Shown: positions 9,051 through 18,624 of the stretch, one piece after another
Numbering within the stretch: the stretch's first letter is position 1
Layout of the letters: every line of letters begins with the position of its first letter
Source of the DNA: Cellulomonas sp. ES6
GTDB lineage: Bacteria > Actinomycetota > Actinomycetes > Actinomycetales > Cellulomonadaceae
Direction: 5' to 3'
Assembly (NCBI RefSeq): GCF_030053835.1
Contig: NZ_CP125655.1
Span: forward strand, 868,001 to 932,000
DNA: 64,000 bases
Notes under the pieces: model-generated
Seen by the model: the letters and a program-made list of their open reading frames with translations, nothing else
Told to the model about the DNA's origin: nothing
The model's database searches: none
Translations under genes and position numbers: made by a program

Positions 9051-9422
9051 TCAGCTCTGCGCAGCCCCTGCGGCCGCGATCTGGGCGCGGACGTCGTCCA
9101 TGTCCAGCGCCTTGACCGCGTCGACGACCTGCTCCAGGGCCGGCGCCGGGAGGGCACCCGCCTGGTTGAACACGAGGACGCCCTCACGGAACGCCATCAG
9201 GGTCGGGATCGACGTGATCTGCAGCTCGGCAGCCAGCTGCTGCTCGGCCTCGGTGTCGACCTTGGCGTGCACGACGTCGGGGTGCTGCTCCGACGACTGC
9301 TCGAAGATCGGTCCGAAGCGCTTGCAGGGACCGCACCAGTCGGCCCAGAAGTCCACCAGGACGATGTCGTTCTCGCTGATCGTCTTCTGGATGGTGTCGG
9401 CCGTCAGCTCGGTCGTGGCCAT
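9051..9422 (-). CDS. trxA: thioredoxin
   Basis: A 123-residue thioredoxin with the active site W-C30-G-P-C33 in DFWADWCGPCKRFGP and the cis-proline segment TSIPTLMAF. It carries reducing power from thioredoxin reductase to targets such as peroxiredoxins and ribonucleotide reductase. The C-terminus is about 15 residues longer than in short thioredoxins, ending Ala-rich. The start is well fixed: AGGAGG seven bases before the ATG. It is a single-gene unit ending at a shared terminator. Confidence 0.95.
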   Translation of the reverse strand: MATTELTADTIQKTISENDIVLVDFWADWCGPCKRFGPIFEQSSEQHPDVVHAKVDTEAEQQLAAELQITSIPTLMAFREGVLVFNQAGALPAPALEQVVDAVKALDMDDVRAQIAAAGAAQS

Positions 9423-9574
9423 CAGTCGCCTCCTGTTGTCGGTTTGACGCCAGTAGAGCGCCCGGACCCCGCCCAGTATTCCCGGAGCCCCGGACGCCCG
9501 CGCGCGGGTCCCGCCGCCCGGGCCGTCCGCGCGTCGGGGTGTGCGCCCGGGTGCCTGCGGGGTACAACTGCCGG

Positions 9575-10129
9575 GTGACCGACACCGCCGACCTGCCCCC
9601 CGAGCCCGAGCGCCCCGCCGGCTGGCTGAGCCCCGAGGGCATCGCGGCCGCCCGGCGGTCGCTGCCCCTGCTGTACGTCGACGCCGTGCCGGTGCGGGTG
9701 GACGAGTCGGGCGACGTCGTCGCCGTGGGCCTGCTGCTGCGCGTGACCCCGGAGGGCGTGATGTCGCGCGCGCTCGTGTCGGGCCGCGTGATGTACCACG
9801 AGCGGGTGCGCGACGCGCTGCTGCGGCACATCGAGAAGGACCTCGGGCCGGTCGCCCTGCCGCAGGTCCCGCCGACGCCCCAGCCGTTCACCGTGGCCGA
9901 GTACTTCCCGACGCCGGGGGTGACGCCGTACCACGACCCCCGGCAGCACGCGGTGTCGCTGGCGTACGTCGTCCCCGTGACCGGAGACTGCCGGCCGCAG
10001 CAGGACGCGCTCGATCTGGCGTGGCTGACGCCCGAGGAGGCGTGCAGCGAGCAGGTGCAGGTGGAGATGAACGGCGGGCAGGGCCTCCTGCTGCGGCAGG
10101 CCATGGCGCACGTCGGCCGGATGCCCTGA
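9575..10129 (+). CDS. NUDIX-like family protein (DUF4916 type)
   Basis: A 184-residue protein beginning VTDTADLPPEPERPAGWLSPEG. The segments LLYVDAVPVRVDESGDVVAVGLLLRVTPEGVMSRALVSGRVMYHERVRDALLRHIEKDLG resemble the actinobacterial NUDIX-related DUF4916 group, but the canonical GX5EX7REUXEEXGU box is degenerate. Hydrolase activity on nucleoside diphosphate derivatives is therefore uncertain. The GTG start is chosen because the conserved part begins right after it. The next gene starts 10 bases downstream, so they are probably co-transcribed. Confidence 0.75.
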   Translation: MTDTADLPPEPERPAGWLSPEGIAAARRSLPLLYVDAVPVRVDESGDVVAVGLLLRVTPEGVMSRALVSGRVMYHERVRDALLRHIEKDLGPVALPQVPPTPQPFTVAEYFPTPGVTPYHDPRQHAVSLAYVVPVTGDCRPQQDALDLAWLTPEEACSEQVQVEMNGGQGLLLRQAMAHVGRMP

Positions 10130-10139
10130 GGCCCGTGCC

Positions 10140-10847
10140 GTGACCGCGCGCGCCGACGGAGCCGCCCCCGCACCCGGGGGCCGCGCGCCCGCGCTCGCGC
10201 GGCTGCTGCACGCGGTGCCGGCGCTGGCGTCCGGCGGCGGCCTCGCGCTCGAGATCGGCCGCGCGCTCGTCGAGGGCCCCGGCGACGCGGGGACGACCGC
10301 CGAGCGGCTGGTGCGCCTGTTCTCGTACTTCACGATCCAGTCGAACCTGCTGGTGCTCGCCGCCTCGGTGCTGCTGGTCGCGCGCCCGGCACGCGCGGGA
10401 CGCCTGGTGGCGGTGCTGCACCTGGACGCGCTGCTGTGCATCGCCGTGACGGGCGTGGTCTACCACGCGGTGCTCGCGGACGGGTCGGCGAGCCTGACGC
10501 CGAGCGGCTGGACGGCCGACCTGCTGCTGCACACGGTCGCCCCGGTGACCACGTGGCTGGTCTGGCTGCTCGTCGGGCCGCGACCGCGGTTCGGCGGCGC
10601 GACCGCGGTGTGGGCGGTCGTCTACCCGCTCGCGTGGATCGCGTGGACGTTCGCCCGCGGGGCGGCCACCGGCTGGTACCCGTACCCGTTCCTCGACGTC
10701 GGCGCGGTCGGCGGGACGCGGGCGGCCCTCAACACGACCGTCGTCGCCGTGGGGTTCCTGGTGCTGGCCGTCCTGGTGCGGCTGCTGGAGCGCGTGCTGC
10801 CCGGAGCGCCCCGGGAGCCCTCCGCGGCGGACGCCCCGGCGACCTGA
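10140..10847 (+). CDS. Pr6Pr family membrane protein
   Basis: A 235-residue protein with about six hydrophobic helices. The motif LFSYFTIQSNLLVLA near residue 60 and the late WYPYPFLDVGAVGG segment are typical of the Pr6Pr (FAR-17a/AIG1-like) membrane family, whose function in bacteria is not established. It follows the NUDIX-like gene after 10 bases with no space for a separate promoter. It converges on the ABC-F gene with only three bases between stops. Confidence 0.8.
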   Translation: MTARADGAAPAPGGRAPALARLLHAVPALASGGGLALEIGRALVEGPGDAGTTAERLVRLFSYFTIQSNLLVLAASVLLVARPARAGRLVAVLHLDALLCIAVTGVVYHAVLADGSASLTPSGWTADLLLHTVAPVTTWLVWLLVGPRPRFGGATAVWAVVYPLAWIAWTFARGAATGWYPYPFLDVGAVGGTRAALNTTVVAVGFLVLAVLVRLLERVLPGAPREPSAADAPAT

Positions 10848-10850
10848 CGC

Positions 10851-12467
10851 CTACAGCTCGACGGACGGCCAGTCCGCCAGGTCCGCCCGCATCGCGCGGT
10901 CGTGCGTCGCGACGACCACGGCCGCCGACGTGAGCCGCAGCGCCTCGGTCAGCTCGTCGACGAGCGCGATCGACAGGTGGTTGGTCGGCTCGTCGAGCAC
11001 CAGCACGTGCGGGGCGGACACCAGCGCCGCCGCCAGCTCGAACCGCCGCCGCTGGCCCACGGAGAGCTCGCGCAGCGGGCGGTCCAGGTCCTCCTCGTCC
11101 AGCAGGCCGAGCGCGGCCACCGGCACCACGTGGGCCGGGTCGAGCGAGCCCGCCTCCAGCAGGTCCAGCGCGCGCCGGGCGGCCGCCTCGAACCCGGTCG
11201 TCCCGAGCCGGGCGGGGTTGTCGTCGTCCTGGACCAGCACGCCCAGGCGGACGCCGGGCGCGACGGCGCGGTGCCCCCGGTCGAGCGGCACCTGACCGGC
11301 CAGGGCCGCCAGCAGGGTGGACTTGCCGGCCCCGTTGGCGCCCGTCACGAGCAGCCGGCCGGCGGGCGGCAGGTCCACGCGCACACCCGGCAGGTCCAGC
11401 CGGCCGGCGACCCGCGGGGCCCGGAGCTCGAGCAGCGGACCGCCCTCGTAGCCCGCGGGGATCGACGGCAGGTCGGGGAACACGAGCGCCGGCGGCGGGA
11501 CGGGCACCTCGACGGCCTCCGCCTCCAGGCGCTGCACCAGGCGGTCGGCGGCCTTGACGTGCAGGCGGGCGCGCGTCGCGCGGCGGTGCTTCTGCGAGCC
11601 CTTCGCGGGGCGCCACTCGTCGGACAGGCCCTCGTAGGACGCGTCGAGCCGCTCGGCGAGCCGCGCGGCCCGCTTGCGCTCCTGCGCGTACCGGGCGCGC
11701 CACCGGCGCAGCGCCTGGTCCTTCTGGAACCGGTACGTCGCGTACCGGGTGGCGCCGTACAGCACCGGCCGGCCGTCCATCGACGGGTCGAGGTCGAGCA
11801 CGGCGGTCATGACGTCGTCGAGCAGCCGGCGGTCGTGCGTGACGATGACGACGACGCCCGGCCATTGCTGGAGCTCGGCGGTCAGGTACTCGATGCCGCC
11901 GGCGTCCAGGTGGTTCGTCGGCTCGTCGAGGAGCAGGATGTCGGCCCGCTCCGCGACGTGGCAGGCGAGCCGCGCTCGGTAGGCCTCCCCGACGCTGAGC
12001 GTGTCGAGCCGCCGCGCCGGGTCCCGCGGCGCCCCGAACCGCGTCAGCGCCTCGTCGACGCGGCGGTCGACGTCCCAGGCCGCGAGCCGCTCCGCGGCGG
12101 CCAGCGCCTCGGTCAGCTCCGCGAGGTCGCCCGACTCGTGGTCGAAGCGCGCGACGACGTCGTCCAGGCGCGCCGCGGCCGCGCGCACCTCGCCCGCGGT
12201 GCGGCGCACCAGGTCCCCGACCGTCGCGCCCGGCGGCACGTCGAGCTCCTGCTGCACCACCGCGACCGAGCCCGCGCGCCGCACCTCGCCCGCCGTGGGG
12301 ACGAGGTCGCCCGCCAGCAGCCGCAGCAGCGTCGTCTTGCCGGCGCCGTTCTCCCCCACCAGCCCGACGCGGTCGCCCGACGACGCCGACACGCTCACGG
12401 TGTCGAGCACCGGGCGCCCCGGGTAGCCGAACGTGAGGGCGTCCGCGACGAGGTGGACCTCGGCCAC
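10851..12467 (-). CDS. ABC-F family ATP-binding protein
   Basis: A 538-residue soluble protein with two ABC ATPase domains and no membrane domain, the ABC-F layout used by ribosome-associated translation or antibiotic-protection factors. The first domain has Walker A GENGAGKTT, signature LSVGE and Walker B ILLLDEPTNHLD. The second has Walker A GANGAGKST, signature LSVGQ and Walker B VLVLDEPTNHLS. Both signatures read LSVG rather than LSGG. The charged linker between them (RWRARYAQERKRAARLAERL) matches the ABC-F interdomain helices. The GTG start lies nine bases after rdgB, suggesting one transcript. Antibiotic resistance cannot be inferred. Confidence 0.9.
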   Translation of the reverse strand: MAEVHLVADALTFGYPGRPVLDTVSVSASSGDRVGLVGENGAGKTTLLRLLAGDLVPTAGEVRRAGSVAVVQQELDVPPGATVGDLVRRTAGEVRAAAARLDDVVARFDHESGDLAELTEALAAAERLAAWDVDRRVDEALTRFGAPRDPARRLDTLSVGEAYRARLACHVAERADILLLDEPTNHLDAGGIEYLTAELQQWPGVVVIVTHDRRLLDDVMTAVLDLDPSMDGRPVLYGATRYATYRFQKDQALRRWRARYAQERKRAARLAERLDASYEGLSDEWRPAKGSQKHRRATRARLHVKAADRLVQRLEAEAVEVPVPPPALVFPDLPSIPAGYEGGPLLELRAPRVAGRLDLPGVRVDLPPAGRLLVTGANGAGKSTLLAALAGQVPLDRGHRAVAPGVRLGVLVQDDDNPARLGTTGFEAAARRALDLLEAGSLDPAHVVPVAALGLLDEEDLDRPLRELSVGQRRRFELAAALVSAPHVLVLDEPTNHLSIALVDELTEALRLTSAAVVVATHDRAMRADLADWPSVEL

Positions 12468-12475
12468 GGGCGCGC

Positions 12476-13126
12476 TCAGCCGCCGGCCGCCGGACCGCCC
12501 GCGGGCGCCCCGGCGAGCACCGCGACCACGGCGGGCACGAGCGCCCGGAACGCCTGGCCGCGGTGCGAGATGCGGTTCTTCTCGTCCGGCGTCAGCTCCG
12601 CGCACGTGCGCGTCTCCCCCTCGGGCACCAGCACCGGGTCGTACCCGAAGCCGTGCTCCCCCCGCGGCTCCCGCGCGAGCGTGCCGCGCAGGTGCCCGAG
12701 CTCCACGTGCTCGGCGCCGTCCGGGGTGACGAGGGCCGCCGCGCAGGTGAACCGCGCCGCGCGGTGCTCGGGCGCGATGTCGGCGAGCTGCGCGAGCAGC
12801 AGGTCGAGGTTCGCGCGGTCGTCGCCGTGCCGGCCGGCCCAGCGCGCCGAGAAGATGCCGGGGGCACCGCCGAGCACGTCCACCGACAGCCCGGAGTCGT
12901 CCGCGACGGCGGGCAGGCCGGTGTGCCGGGCCAGCGCGCGCGCCTTGATGAGGGCGTTCTCCGCGAACGTCACGCCGTCCTCGACGGGCTCCGGGGCGCC
13001 GACGTCGCGCGCGCCCACCACGGACGCCGGGTCCAGGCCGGGCAGCGCCGGGACGAGGATCGCCCGCAGCTCGGTCAGCTTGTGGGCGTTGTGCGTCGCC
13101 AGGACGAGGCGGGCGGGCGCGGTCAC
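12476..13126 (-). CDS. rdgB: RdgB/HAM1 family XTP/dITP pyrophosphatase
   Basis: A 216-residue enzyme that hydrolyses dITP, ITP and XTP to monophosphates, keeping deaminated purines out of DNA and RNA. The N-terminal [12 protein letters not shown] loop binds the nucleotide; [10 protein letters not shown] holds the acidic metal ligands; ISHRGQAF is the C-terminal family motif. The GTG start overlaps the rph stop by four bases (GTGA), the usual coupling of this actinobacterial pair. Confidence 0.95.
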   Translation of the reverse strand: MTAPARLVLATHNAHKLTELRAILVPALPGLDPASVVGARDVGAPEPVEDGVTFAENALIKARALARHTGLPAVADDSGLSVDVLGGAPGIFSARWAGRHGDDRANLDLLLAQLADIAPEHRAARFTCAAALVTPDGAEHVELGHLRGTLAREPRGEHGFGYDPVLVPEGETRTCAELTPDEKNRISHRGQAFRALVPAVVAVLAGAPAGGPAAGG

Positions 13127-13956
13127 GCGGGCACCACCGGGCCCGGCGCCGCCGAGCCGCCGCGCACCGTGACGGGGCCGTCCGCCACCGGCAGCGCCAG
13201 CACCTCCGCCTGGACGCGCGCGAGCTCACCGGTGCCGACCAGCGCCAGGTCGAGCAGCGCGTCCAGCTCCGCCCGGTCGAACGGCGCGTGCTCGGCCGTG
13301 CCCTGCACCTCGACGAACGAGCCCGAGCCCGTGACCACGACGTTCATGTCCGTCTCGGCGCGGACGTCCTCGACGTACGGCAGGTCCAGCACGGGGCGGC
13401 CGTCCACGATGCCGACGCTCACGGCGGAGACGGAGTCCCGCAGCACGGTGCGCCTGCGGTCCACCTGCTTCTGCGCGACGCCCCACGCCACGGCGTCCGC
13501 GAGCGCCACGTAGGCGCCGGTCACGGCCGCGGTCCGCGTGCCGCCGTCGGCCTGCAGCACGTCGCAGTCCAGCACGATCGTGTTCTCGCCCAGCGCGGCG
13601 ACGTCCACGACCGCGCGCAGCGAGCGGCCGATCAGGCGGGAGATCTCGTGCGTGCGGCCGCCGATCTTCCCGCGCACCGACTCCCGGTCCGACCGGGTGG
13701 TGGTGGAGCGCGGCAGCATCGCGTACTCCGCGGTGACCCAGCCCTCGCCCGACCCCTTGCGCCAGCGCGGGACGCCGGCGGTGAACGACGCGACGCACAG
13801 CACCTTGGTCCCGCCGAACTCCACGAGCACGCTGCCCTCGCCGGCGTCGAGGTAGCGGCGGGTGATCGCGATCGGCCGCAGCGCGTCCGGGGTGCGACCG
13901 TCGGCGCGCGGGGTCGCGGGCACGGCGGACGTCGAGGTGGTGGGCTCGGTGGTCAT
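13123..13956 (-). CDS. rph: ribonuclease PH
   Basis: A 277-residue phosphorolytic 3'-to-5' exoribonuclease that trims tRNA precursors. Family motifs are [24 protein letters not shown] near the start, the RNA-binding [23 protein letters not shown], and [13 protein letters not shown] 30-residue Thr/Ser/Ala-rich N-terminal extension precedes the conserved region. The ATG at 13956 is the last good start before it. It lies in the clpS-to-ABC-F run and is translationally coupled to rdgB. Confidence 0.95.
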   Translation of the reverse strand: MTTEPTTSTSAVPATPRADGRTPDALRPIAITRRYLDAGEGSVLVEFGGTKVLCVASFTAGVPRWRKGSGEGWVTAEYAMLPRSTTTRSDRESVRGKIGGRTHEISRLIGRSLRAVVDVAALGENTIVLDCDVLQADGGTRTAAVTGAYVALADAVAWGVAQKQVDRRRTVLRDSVSAVSVGIVDGRPVLDLPYVEDVRAETDMNVVVTGSGSFVEVQGTAEHAPFDRAELDALLDLALVGTGELARVQAEVLALPVADGPVTVRGGSAAPGPVVPA

Positions 13957-13996
13957 GCCCCCGAGGGTAGCCCGGAGCGCCGGGGGCGCCGCGCGG

Positions 13997-14797
13997 TCAG
14001 AGGTCGACGACCGTGCCCGGCCGGGCCAGGTCGAGCGGCCCGTCGTACGCGCCGGCCGCCTCCGCGAGGCTGGCCCGCGGGTCGTTCCAGGCGACCAGGT
14101 GGGTGAGCAGCAGCCGGCGCGCGCGGCCCCGCTGCGCGGCACGTCCGGCGCGCAGCCCCGTGAGGTGCACGCCGCGGGGGGCGTCCGACGACTCCAGGTA
14201 CGCGGCCTCCGCGAGCAGCAGGTCCGCGTCGCGGGCGATCGCGTCCAGCCCCGGGCACTCGTCGGTGTCGCCGGTGTACCCGAGCGTGACGGTCCGGCCC
14301 GGGTGGACGGACGACGGGCCGGACACCCGGAACCCGAACGCGGGCACGGGGTGCTCGACGGGGACGGGCTCGATCGTCAGCGGACCGACCCGGACGGCCT
14401 CGCCCGCCCGCCACGTGCGCAGCGCCAGGTGCGCGCCGGTGTCGGTGGCCGGGTCGTGGCCGGAGAGCTGCGCGAGGCGCTCGGCGGTGCCGTCCGGACC
14501 GAACAGCGGCAGCGGCGCCGTGCGGCAGCCCCGCGGGTCGTAGCGCAGCATCACGCCGAGCACGACGACGTCGGCGACGTGGTCGGCGTGCAGGTGGCTG
14601 ATCGCGACCGCGTCGAGCGTCGCCGGCTCCAGGTGCCGCTGCAGGGGCCCGAGCGCGCCGTTGCCGAGGTCGAGCAGCACGCTCCACGTGCGGGTGCCGC
14701 CCTCGCCGTCCGGGCCCTCGGCCTGGACCAGGTAGCTGGACGCGGCGGAGTCCGGGCCCGGGAACGACCCGGCACTGCCCACGACGACCAGCCTCAT
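13997..14797 (-). CDS. MBL-fold metallo-hydrolase (RNase Z-like)
   Basis: A 266-residue metallo-beta-lactamase-fold protein. The metal-binding motif is SHLHADH (HxHxDH), followed by a histidine in [14 protein letters not shown], an aspartate in GYTGDTDEC and a late histidine in LLTHLVAW. The fold and GDTD segment resemble RNase Z/phosphodiesterase relatives. Its steady position between murI and rph in actinobacteria suggests a housekeeping role, still undefined. I chose the ATG at 14797, with GGGGAGAGG five bases upstream; the GTG six bases earlier would crowd that site. Confidence 0.88.
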   Translation of the reverse strand: MRLVVVGSAGSFPGPDSAASSYLVQAEGPDGEGGTRTWSVLLDLGNGALGPLQRHLEPATLDAVAISHLHADHVADVVVLGVMLRYDPRGCRTAPLPLFGPDGTAERLAQLSGHDPATDTGAHLALRTWRAGEAVRVGPLTIEPVPVEHPVPAFGFRVSGPSSVHPGRTVTLGYTGDTDECPGLDAIARDADLLLAEAAYLESSDAPRGVHLTGLRAGRAAQRGRARRLLLTHLVAWNDPRASLAEAAGAYDGPLDLARPGTVVDL

Positions 14798-14926
14798 CGG
14801 CACCTCTCCCCTGCATGACCGGCAGGACCGACGACCCTCGGCGGTCCGGGTGCCATGATGCCGTGCAGGTCGCCGCGGCGGGCGGTCGACGGTCCCGCCC
14901 CGGACGTGGCGCTCGTCACCCGGCCC

Positions 14927-15742
14927 TCAGCGCAGGGCGCCGCGCGCCTCCACGTGCTGCACCTCGGGGCCGAGGAACCGCCGCGCGAGGTGCGCGAACG
15001 AGTCCGGGTCGCCGGTGGCGAGGAACCGGTGCTGCGGCGGGCCCGCGGCCGGGTCCCGCTCCAGGTCGTGCGCGACGAGCGTGCGGTAGACGTCCTTCGC
15101 GGTCTCCTCGGCCGAGGACACGAGCGTGACGTCCTCGCCCATGACGTACGAGATCACGCCGGTGAGCAGCGGGTAGTGCGTGCAGCCCAGCACCAGCGTG
15201 TCGACGCCCGCGTCCTTGACGGGCTGCAGGTACTCGCTCGCCACGCTCAGCAGCTCGGGACCGGAGGTCACGCCCGCCTCGACGAACTCGACGAACCGCG
15301 GGCACGCCTGCGTCGTGAGCTGCACGCCCGGGGCGACGGCGAACGCGTCGTCGTAGGCCCGCGACTCGATCGTCGCCTTGGTGCCGATGACGCCGATGCG
15401 GCCGGTGCGGGTCGCGGCGACCGCGCGCCGCGCCGCCGGGAGGATCACCTCGACGACCGGCAGGCCCTTGCGCAGCGTGTACCGCTCGCGGGCGTCGCGC
15501 AGCACCGCGGAGGACGCCGTGTTGCACGCGATGACGAGCATCTTCACGCCCGCGTCCACCAGGTCGTCCATCACCTCGAGGGCGTGGGCGCGGACCGCCG
15601 CGAGCGGCTTCGGTCCGTACGGGGTGTTGAGGGTGTCGCCGATGTAGAGCACCGACTCGTGCGGGAGCTGGTCGATGATCGCCCGCGCGTTGGTGAGACC
15701 GCCCACCCCCGAGTCGAAGATCCCGATGGGTGCGTCGTTCAC
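14927..15742 (-). CDS. murI: glutamate racemase
   Basis: A 271-residue cofactor-independent enzyme making D-glutamate for peptidoglycan. It carries [12 protein letters not shown] with catalytic D10/S11, the first catalytic cysteine C73 in CNTAS, and the second, C187, in GCTHYP. Length is normal. It starts 10 bases after the DUF2017 gene, in the run clpS-DUF2017-murI. Confidence 0.96.
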   Translation of the reverse strand: MNDAPIGIFDSGVGGLTNARAIIDQLPHESVLYIGDTLNTPYGPKPLAAVRAHALEVMDDLVDAGVKMLVIACNTASSAVLRDARERYTLRKGLPVVEVILPAARRAVAATRTGRIGVIGTKATIESRAYDDAFAVAPGVQLTTQACPRFVEFVEAGVTSGPELLSVASEYLQPVKDAGVDTLVLGCTHYPLLTGVISYVMGEDVTLVSSAEETAKDVYRTLVAHDLERDPAAGPPQHRFLATGDPDSFAHLARRFLGPEVQHVEARGALR

Positions 15743-15752
15743 GCCCTCGATC

Positions 15753-16514
15753 CTAGTCCCGCCCCGGGTCGTCGTCGTGCTCCGGGGCGCCCGGGAGGTC
15801 CGCGAGCAGGCACGCCATGAGCGTCTCCTGCCACCAGCCCAGCGCGAGGAACACGGAGCCGAGGTACTGCCGGGCCTGCGCCGCGTGGTCGTCCGGGGCG
15901 GGGTCGCCGTGCACGACCTCCTGCTCGAGCCGCTCGCTCGCGTCCTCGTCGGCCACCCCGAGCCGCTCCCCGAGCACCAGCCGGACGTCGGTGAGCGTCG
16001 CCGCCAGCTCCGCGGCCCGCCCGCGCGGCACCCGGACGACCGTGCCCGCCAGGTGCCGCCCCGTGGGCGCCGGGCCGCGGTCGGCCGGGCCGCCGTCCCC
16101 GCGCGCGGCGGGGTCGGTCGTGCCGGGGGTCGCGCCGGCCGTCGTGCCGCCCACGAGCGCGTCGTGCAGCGCGCGCAGCCGCGCGAGCTTGCGCGCCCGC
16201 AGGTCGTCCTCGGTCAGCCGGCGGAACTCCGCGGTCACCTCGGGGTCGTCGCGGGACGCGTCGGGCAGCAGCCGGTGGACGGCCGGGTCGTCCGGCGCGG
16301 GCAGCGGGTCGAGGCGCAGGTGCAGCTCCTCGAGCGCGTCGGAGGGGCCGCCGGGGTCGGGATCCCCGTCGACGTCGCCGCCCCGGCCCCCCGCGCCGCC
16401 CGGGCGGTCGCCCAGCAGCTCCGCCACGTCCGCCACGACCGTCGCCAGCACCTCGCGCTCCCCGGCGTCGACCTCCGCCACCAGGTCGTCGCCCTCCCGC
16501 CGGAACGCGCGCAC
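15753..16514 (-). CDS. DUF2017 family protein
   Basis: A 253-residue protein. The first part ([35 protein letters not shown]) and last part ([26 protein letters not shown]) are characteristic of DUF2017, an actinobacterial family almost always next to clpS. The centre is a low-complexity Gly/Asp/Pro insert. Its GTG start directly abuts the clpS stop codon (TAG then GTG), so the two are translationally coupled. A role with ClpS or Clp proteolysis is plausible from context only. Confidence 0.88.
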   Translation of the reverse strand: MRAFRREGDDLVAEVDAGEREVLATVVADVAELLGDRPGGAGGRGGDVDGDPDPGGPSDALEELHLRLDPLPAPDDPAVHRLLPDASRDDPEVTAEFRRLTEDDLRARKLARLRALHDALVGGTTAGATPGTTDPAARGDGGPADRGPAPTGRHLAGTVVRVPRGRAAELAATLTDVRLVLGERLGVADEDASERLEQEVVHGDPAPDDHAAQARQYLGSVFLALGWWQETLMACLLADLPGAPEHDDDPGRD

Positions 16515-16802
16515 CTACGCGTCGCCCCGCTGGAGCGTGGCCCACAGCCCGAACCCGTGCATCGCCTGCACATCGACCTCCATCTGCTCGCGGTTGCCGG
16601 TGGACACTGCCGACCGGCCCTGCTCGTGCACCTCGAGCATCAGCTTCTCCGCCTTCGCCTGCGGGTAGCCGAAGTACGAGCGGAACACGTAGGTGACGTA
16701 CGACATGAGGTTGACCGGGTCGTTCCAGACGACCGTCACCCAGGGCTCGGCGACGGCGCCCTCGGCGTGGGCGGTCTCCTCGGGTGCGATCTCCACGGAC
16801 AC
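16515..16802 (-). CDS. clpS: ATP-dependent Clp protease adaptor ClpS
   Basis: A 95-residue adaptor that hands N-degron substrates to the Clp protease. The core reads WVTVVWNDPVNLMSYVTYVF, then FGYPQAKAEKLMLEVHEQGRS; the ND and M/H pocket residues that bind the N-terminal residue of substrates are present. It starts with GTG 58 bases from the divergent pncB gene, a common actinobacterial arrangement. Confidence 0.95.
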   Translation of the reverse strand: MSVEIAPEETAHAEGAVAEPWVTVVWNDPVNLMSYVTYVFRSYFGYPQAKAEKLMLEVHEQGRSAVSTGNREQMEVDVQAMHGFGLWATLQRGDA

Positions 16803-16859
16803 CGGACCACTCTAGGTTCCCTGGCGGCGACGCCGCCCCCGCGCGCCTACCGTGTGCCC

Positions 16860-18185
16860 ATGACGTCGAGCACCGCCCTGCTGACCGACCGGTACGAGCT
16901 CACCATGCTGCAGGCCGCCCTCGCGGACGGGACGGCCGAGCGCCGCTGCGTCTTCGAGGTGTTCACGCGGCGCCTGCCGCACGGGCGGCGCTACGGCGTG
17001 CTCGCGGGCACCGGCCGCGTCCTCGAGGCGCTGGCGGACTTCCGCTTCGGGCCCGAGGAGCTCGGCTGGCTCGCGCGCGAGGGCGTCGTCGACGACACCA
17101 CGCTGGAGTACCTCGCGGACTACCGGTTCACGGGGACGATCACGGGGTACGCGGAGGGGGAGATGTTCTTCCCGCACTCCCCCGTGCTGACCGTCGAGGG
17201 CAGCTTCGCCGAGGCGGTGCTGCTGGAGACCGTCGTGCTGTCCGTCCTCAACTACGACTCCGCCGTGGCGTCGGCCGCGTCCCGCATGACGAGCGCCGCG
17301 ATCGGCCGGCCGTGCCTGGAGATGGGTGCCCGGCGCGCCCACGAGCAGGCCGCGGTCGCCGCCGCGCGAGCCGCCGCCGTCGCCGGGTTCGCCGGGACGT
17401 CGAACCTCGAGGCCGGCCGGCGCTACGGGATCCCCACGATCGGCACGGCCGCGCACGCCTTCACGCTGCTGCACGACGACGAGGAGGCCGCCTTCGCGGC
17501 ACAGGTCGCCTCGGCCGGCGCCGGGACCACGCTGCTGGTCGACACCTACGACGTGCGACGCGGCGTCGAGCGGGCCGTCGCGGCCGCCGGCCCGGGGCTC
17601 GGGGCGGTGCGGCTCGACTCCGGGGACCTCGGCGTGCTCGCGCAGGAGGTGCGCGCCCAGCTCGACGCGCTCGGTGCCCGGGACACGCGCATCGTCGTCA
17701 CGTCCGACCTCGACGAGTACGCGATCGCCGCGCTCGCTGTCGCACCGGTGGACTCTTACGGGGTCGGCACGTCGCTGGTCACCGGGTCCGGCGCGCCCAC
17801 GTGCGGCATGGTCTACAAGCTCGTGGCCCGCGAGGGCGCCGACGGCCGGCTCGCCCCGGTGGCCAAGGCCTCGACCGCCAAGACGTCCACCGGGGGCCGC
17901 AAGACCGCGGCACGGCGGCTGGACGGCGACGGGCGGGCGGTCGCCGAGGTCGTGATCAGCGGCGGCGACGACGCGGTGCGGGCCTGGGCGCCGGACTCCG
18001 ACGACCTGCGGGGCCTCGTCGTGCCGCTCGTCGTGGACGGCGCGGTGCAGCCGGGCTGGACGGGCGCGGACGGTGTCGCCGCGGCCGCCGCCCGCCACGC
18101 CGCGTCCCGGGACGAGCTGCCCCGCGGGGCCCGGCGGCTGTCGGCCGACGAGGCGGCGCTGCCCACGGTGACGCTGACGGTCTGA
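16860..18185 (+). CDS. pncB: nicotinate phosphoribosyltransferase
   Basis: A 441-residue enzyme that joins nicotinate to PRPP in the Preiss-Handler route to NAD. Recognisable blocks are LLTDRYELTMLQAAL at the N-terminus, FEVFTRRLPHGRRYGVLAGTGR, and, near the middle, LVDTYDVRRGVERAV and VRLDSGDL, which form the phosphoribosyl/nicotinate site. The ATG start is preceded by a short leader shared with clpS. It ends at a hairpin shared with the convergent small membrane-protein gene. Confidence 0.94.
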   Translation: MTSSTALLTDRYELTMLQAALADGTAERRCVFEVFTRRLPHGRRYGVLAGTGRVLEALADFRFGPEELGWLAREGVVDDTTLEYLADYRFTGTITGYAEGEMFFPHSPVLTVEGSFAEAVLLETVVLSVLNYDSAVASAASRMTSAAIGRPCLEMGARRAHEQAAVAAARAAAVAGFAGTSNLEAGRRYGIPTIGTAAHAFTLLHDDEEAAFAAQVASAGAGTTLLVDTYDVRRGVERAVAAAGPGLGAVRLDSGDLGVLAQEVRAQLDALGARDTRIVVTSDLDEYAIAALAVAPVDSYGVGTSLVTGSGAPTCGMVYKLVAREGADGRLAPVAKASTAKTSTGGRKTAARRLDGDGRAVAEVVISGGDDAVRAWAPDSDDLRGLVVPLVVDGAVQPGWTGADGVAAAAARHAASRDELPRGARRLSADEAALPTVTLTV

Positions 18186-18242
18186 GCCCGGGCGCGGGGC
18201 CCGGACGGCACGGGCCGCTGACGGCACGGGCCCGGACGCAAC

Positions 18243-18277
18243 GGTGCCCGCGCCCCCGGGACGGGGACGCGGGCACC
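18243..18277. terminator. bidirectional terminator after pncB
   Basis: A 10-bp perfect stem (GGTGCCCGCG with CGCGGGCACC), extended by a bulged C/G stack, lies between convergent genes. Confidence 0.7.
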
Positions 18278-18296
18278 GGCTACCGGCGGTGGCGGG

Positions 18297-18452
18297 CTAG
18301 ACCCGCGAGCCTCCGCGGCGCACCAGGCCGAGGATCAGGCTCACGACGAGCACCGCGATACCGATCCAGAGCAGGAACTTCGCGGCCTCGACCGCGACGC
18401 CCAGGATCAGCAGGACCACACCGATGATGATGAGGATGAGCCACGTGGGCAT
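18297..18452 (-). CDS. 51-residue hydrophobic membrane protein
   Basis: A short gene, easily missed by length cut-offs. It encodes MPTWLILIIIGVVLLILGV, then an EAAKFLLWIG turn, then a second hydrophobic helix ending LGLVRRGGSRV. Two membrane helices with a basic C-terminus give a hairpin topology. The ATG has GGGAGA eight bases upstream, which strongly supports translation. Related tiny proteins are common in actinobacteria without a known role. Confidence 0.8.
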   Translation of the reverse strand: MPTWLILIIIGVVLLILGVAVEAAKFLLWIGIAVLVVSLILGLVRRGGSRV

Positions 18453-18624
18453 CTGACGATCTCCCTTCGTCCCCCTGCTCCGTGGTCCGCCGGTCGACCC
18501 GGCGGACGTCTGTCACGGGGACGACGTTCTCACCGGTCAGCGCGGTCCGCACGCCGGGAGCAGCGGTTGCGCGCCGGCCGAACCGTGGTAGTAGCAGCGC
18601 GCTGACCTGCACGGATACCGGGAG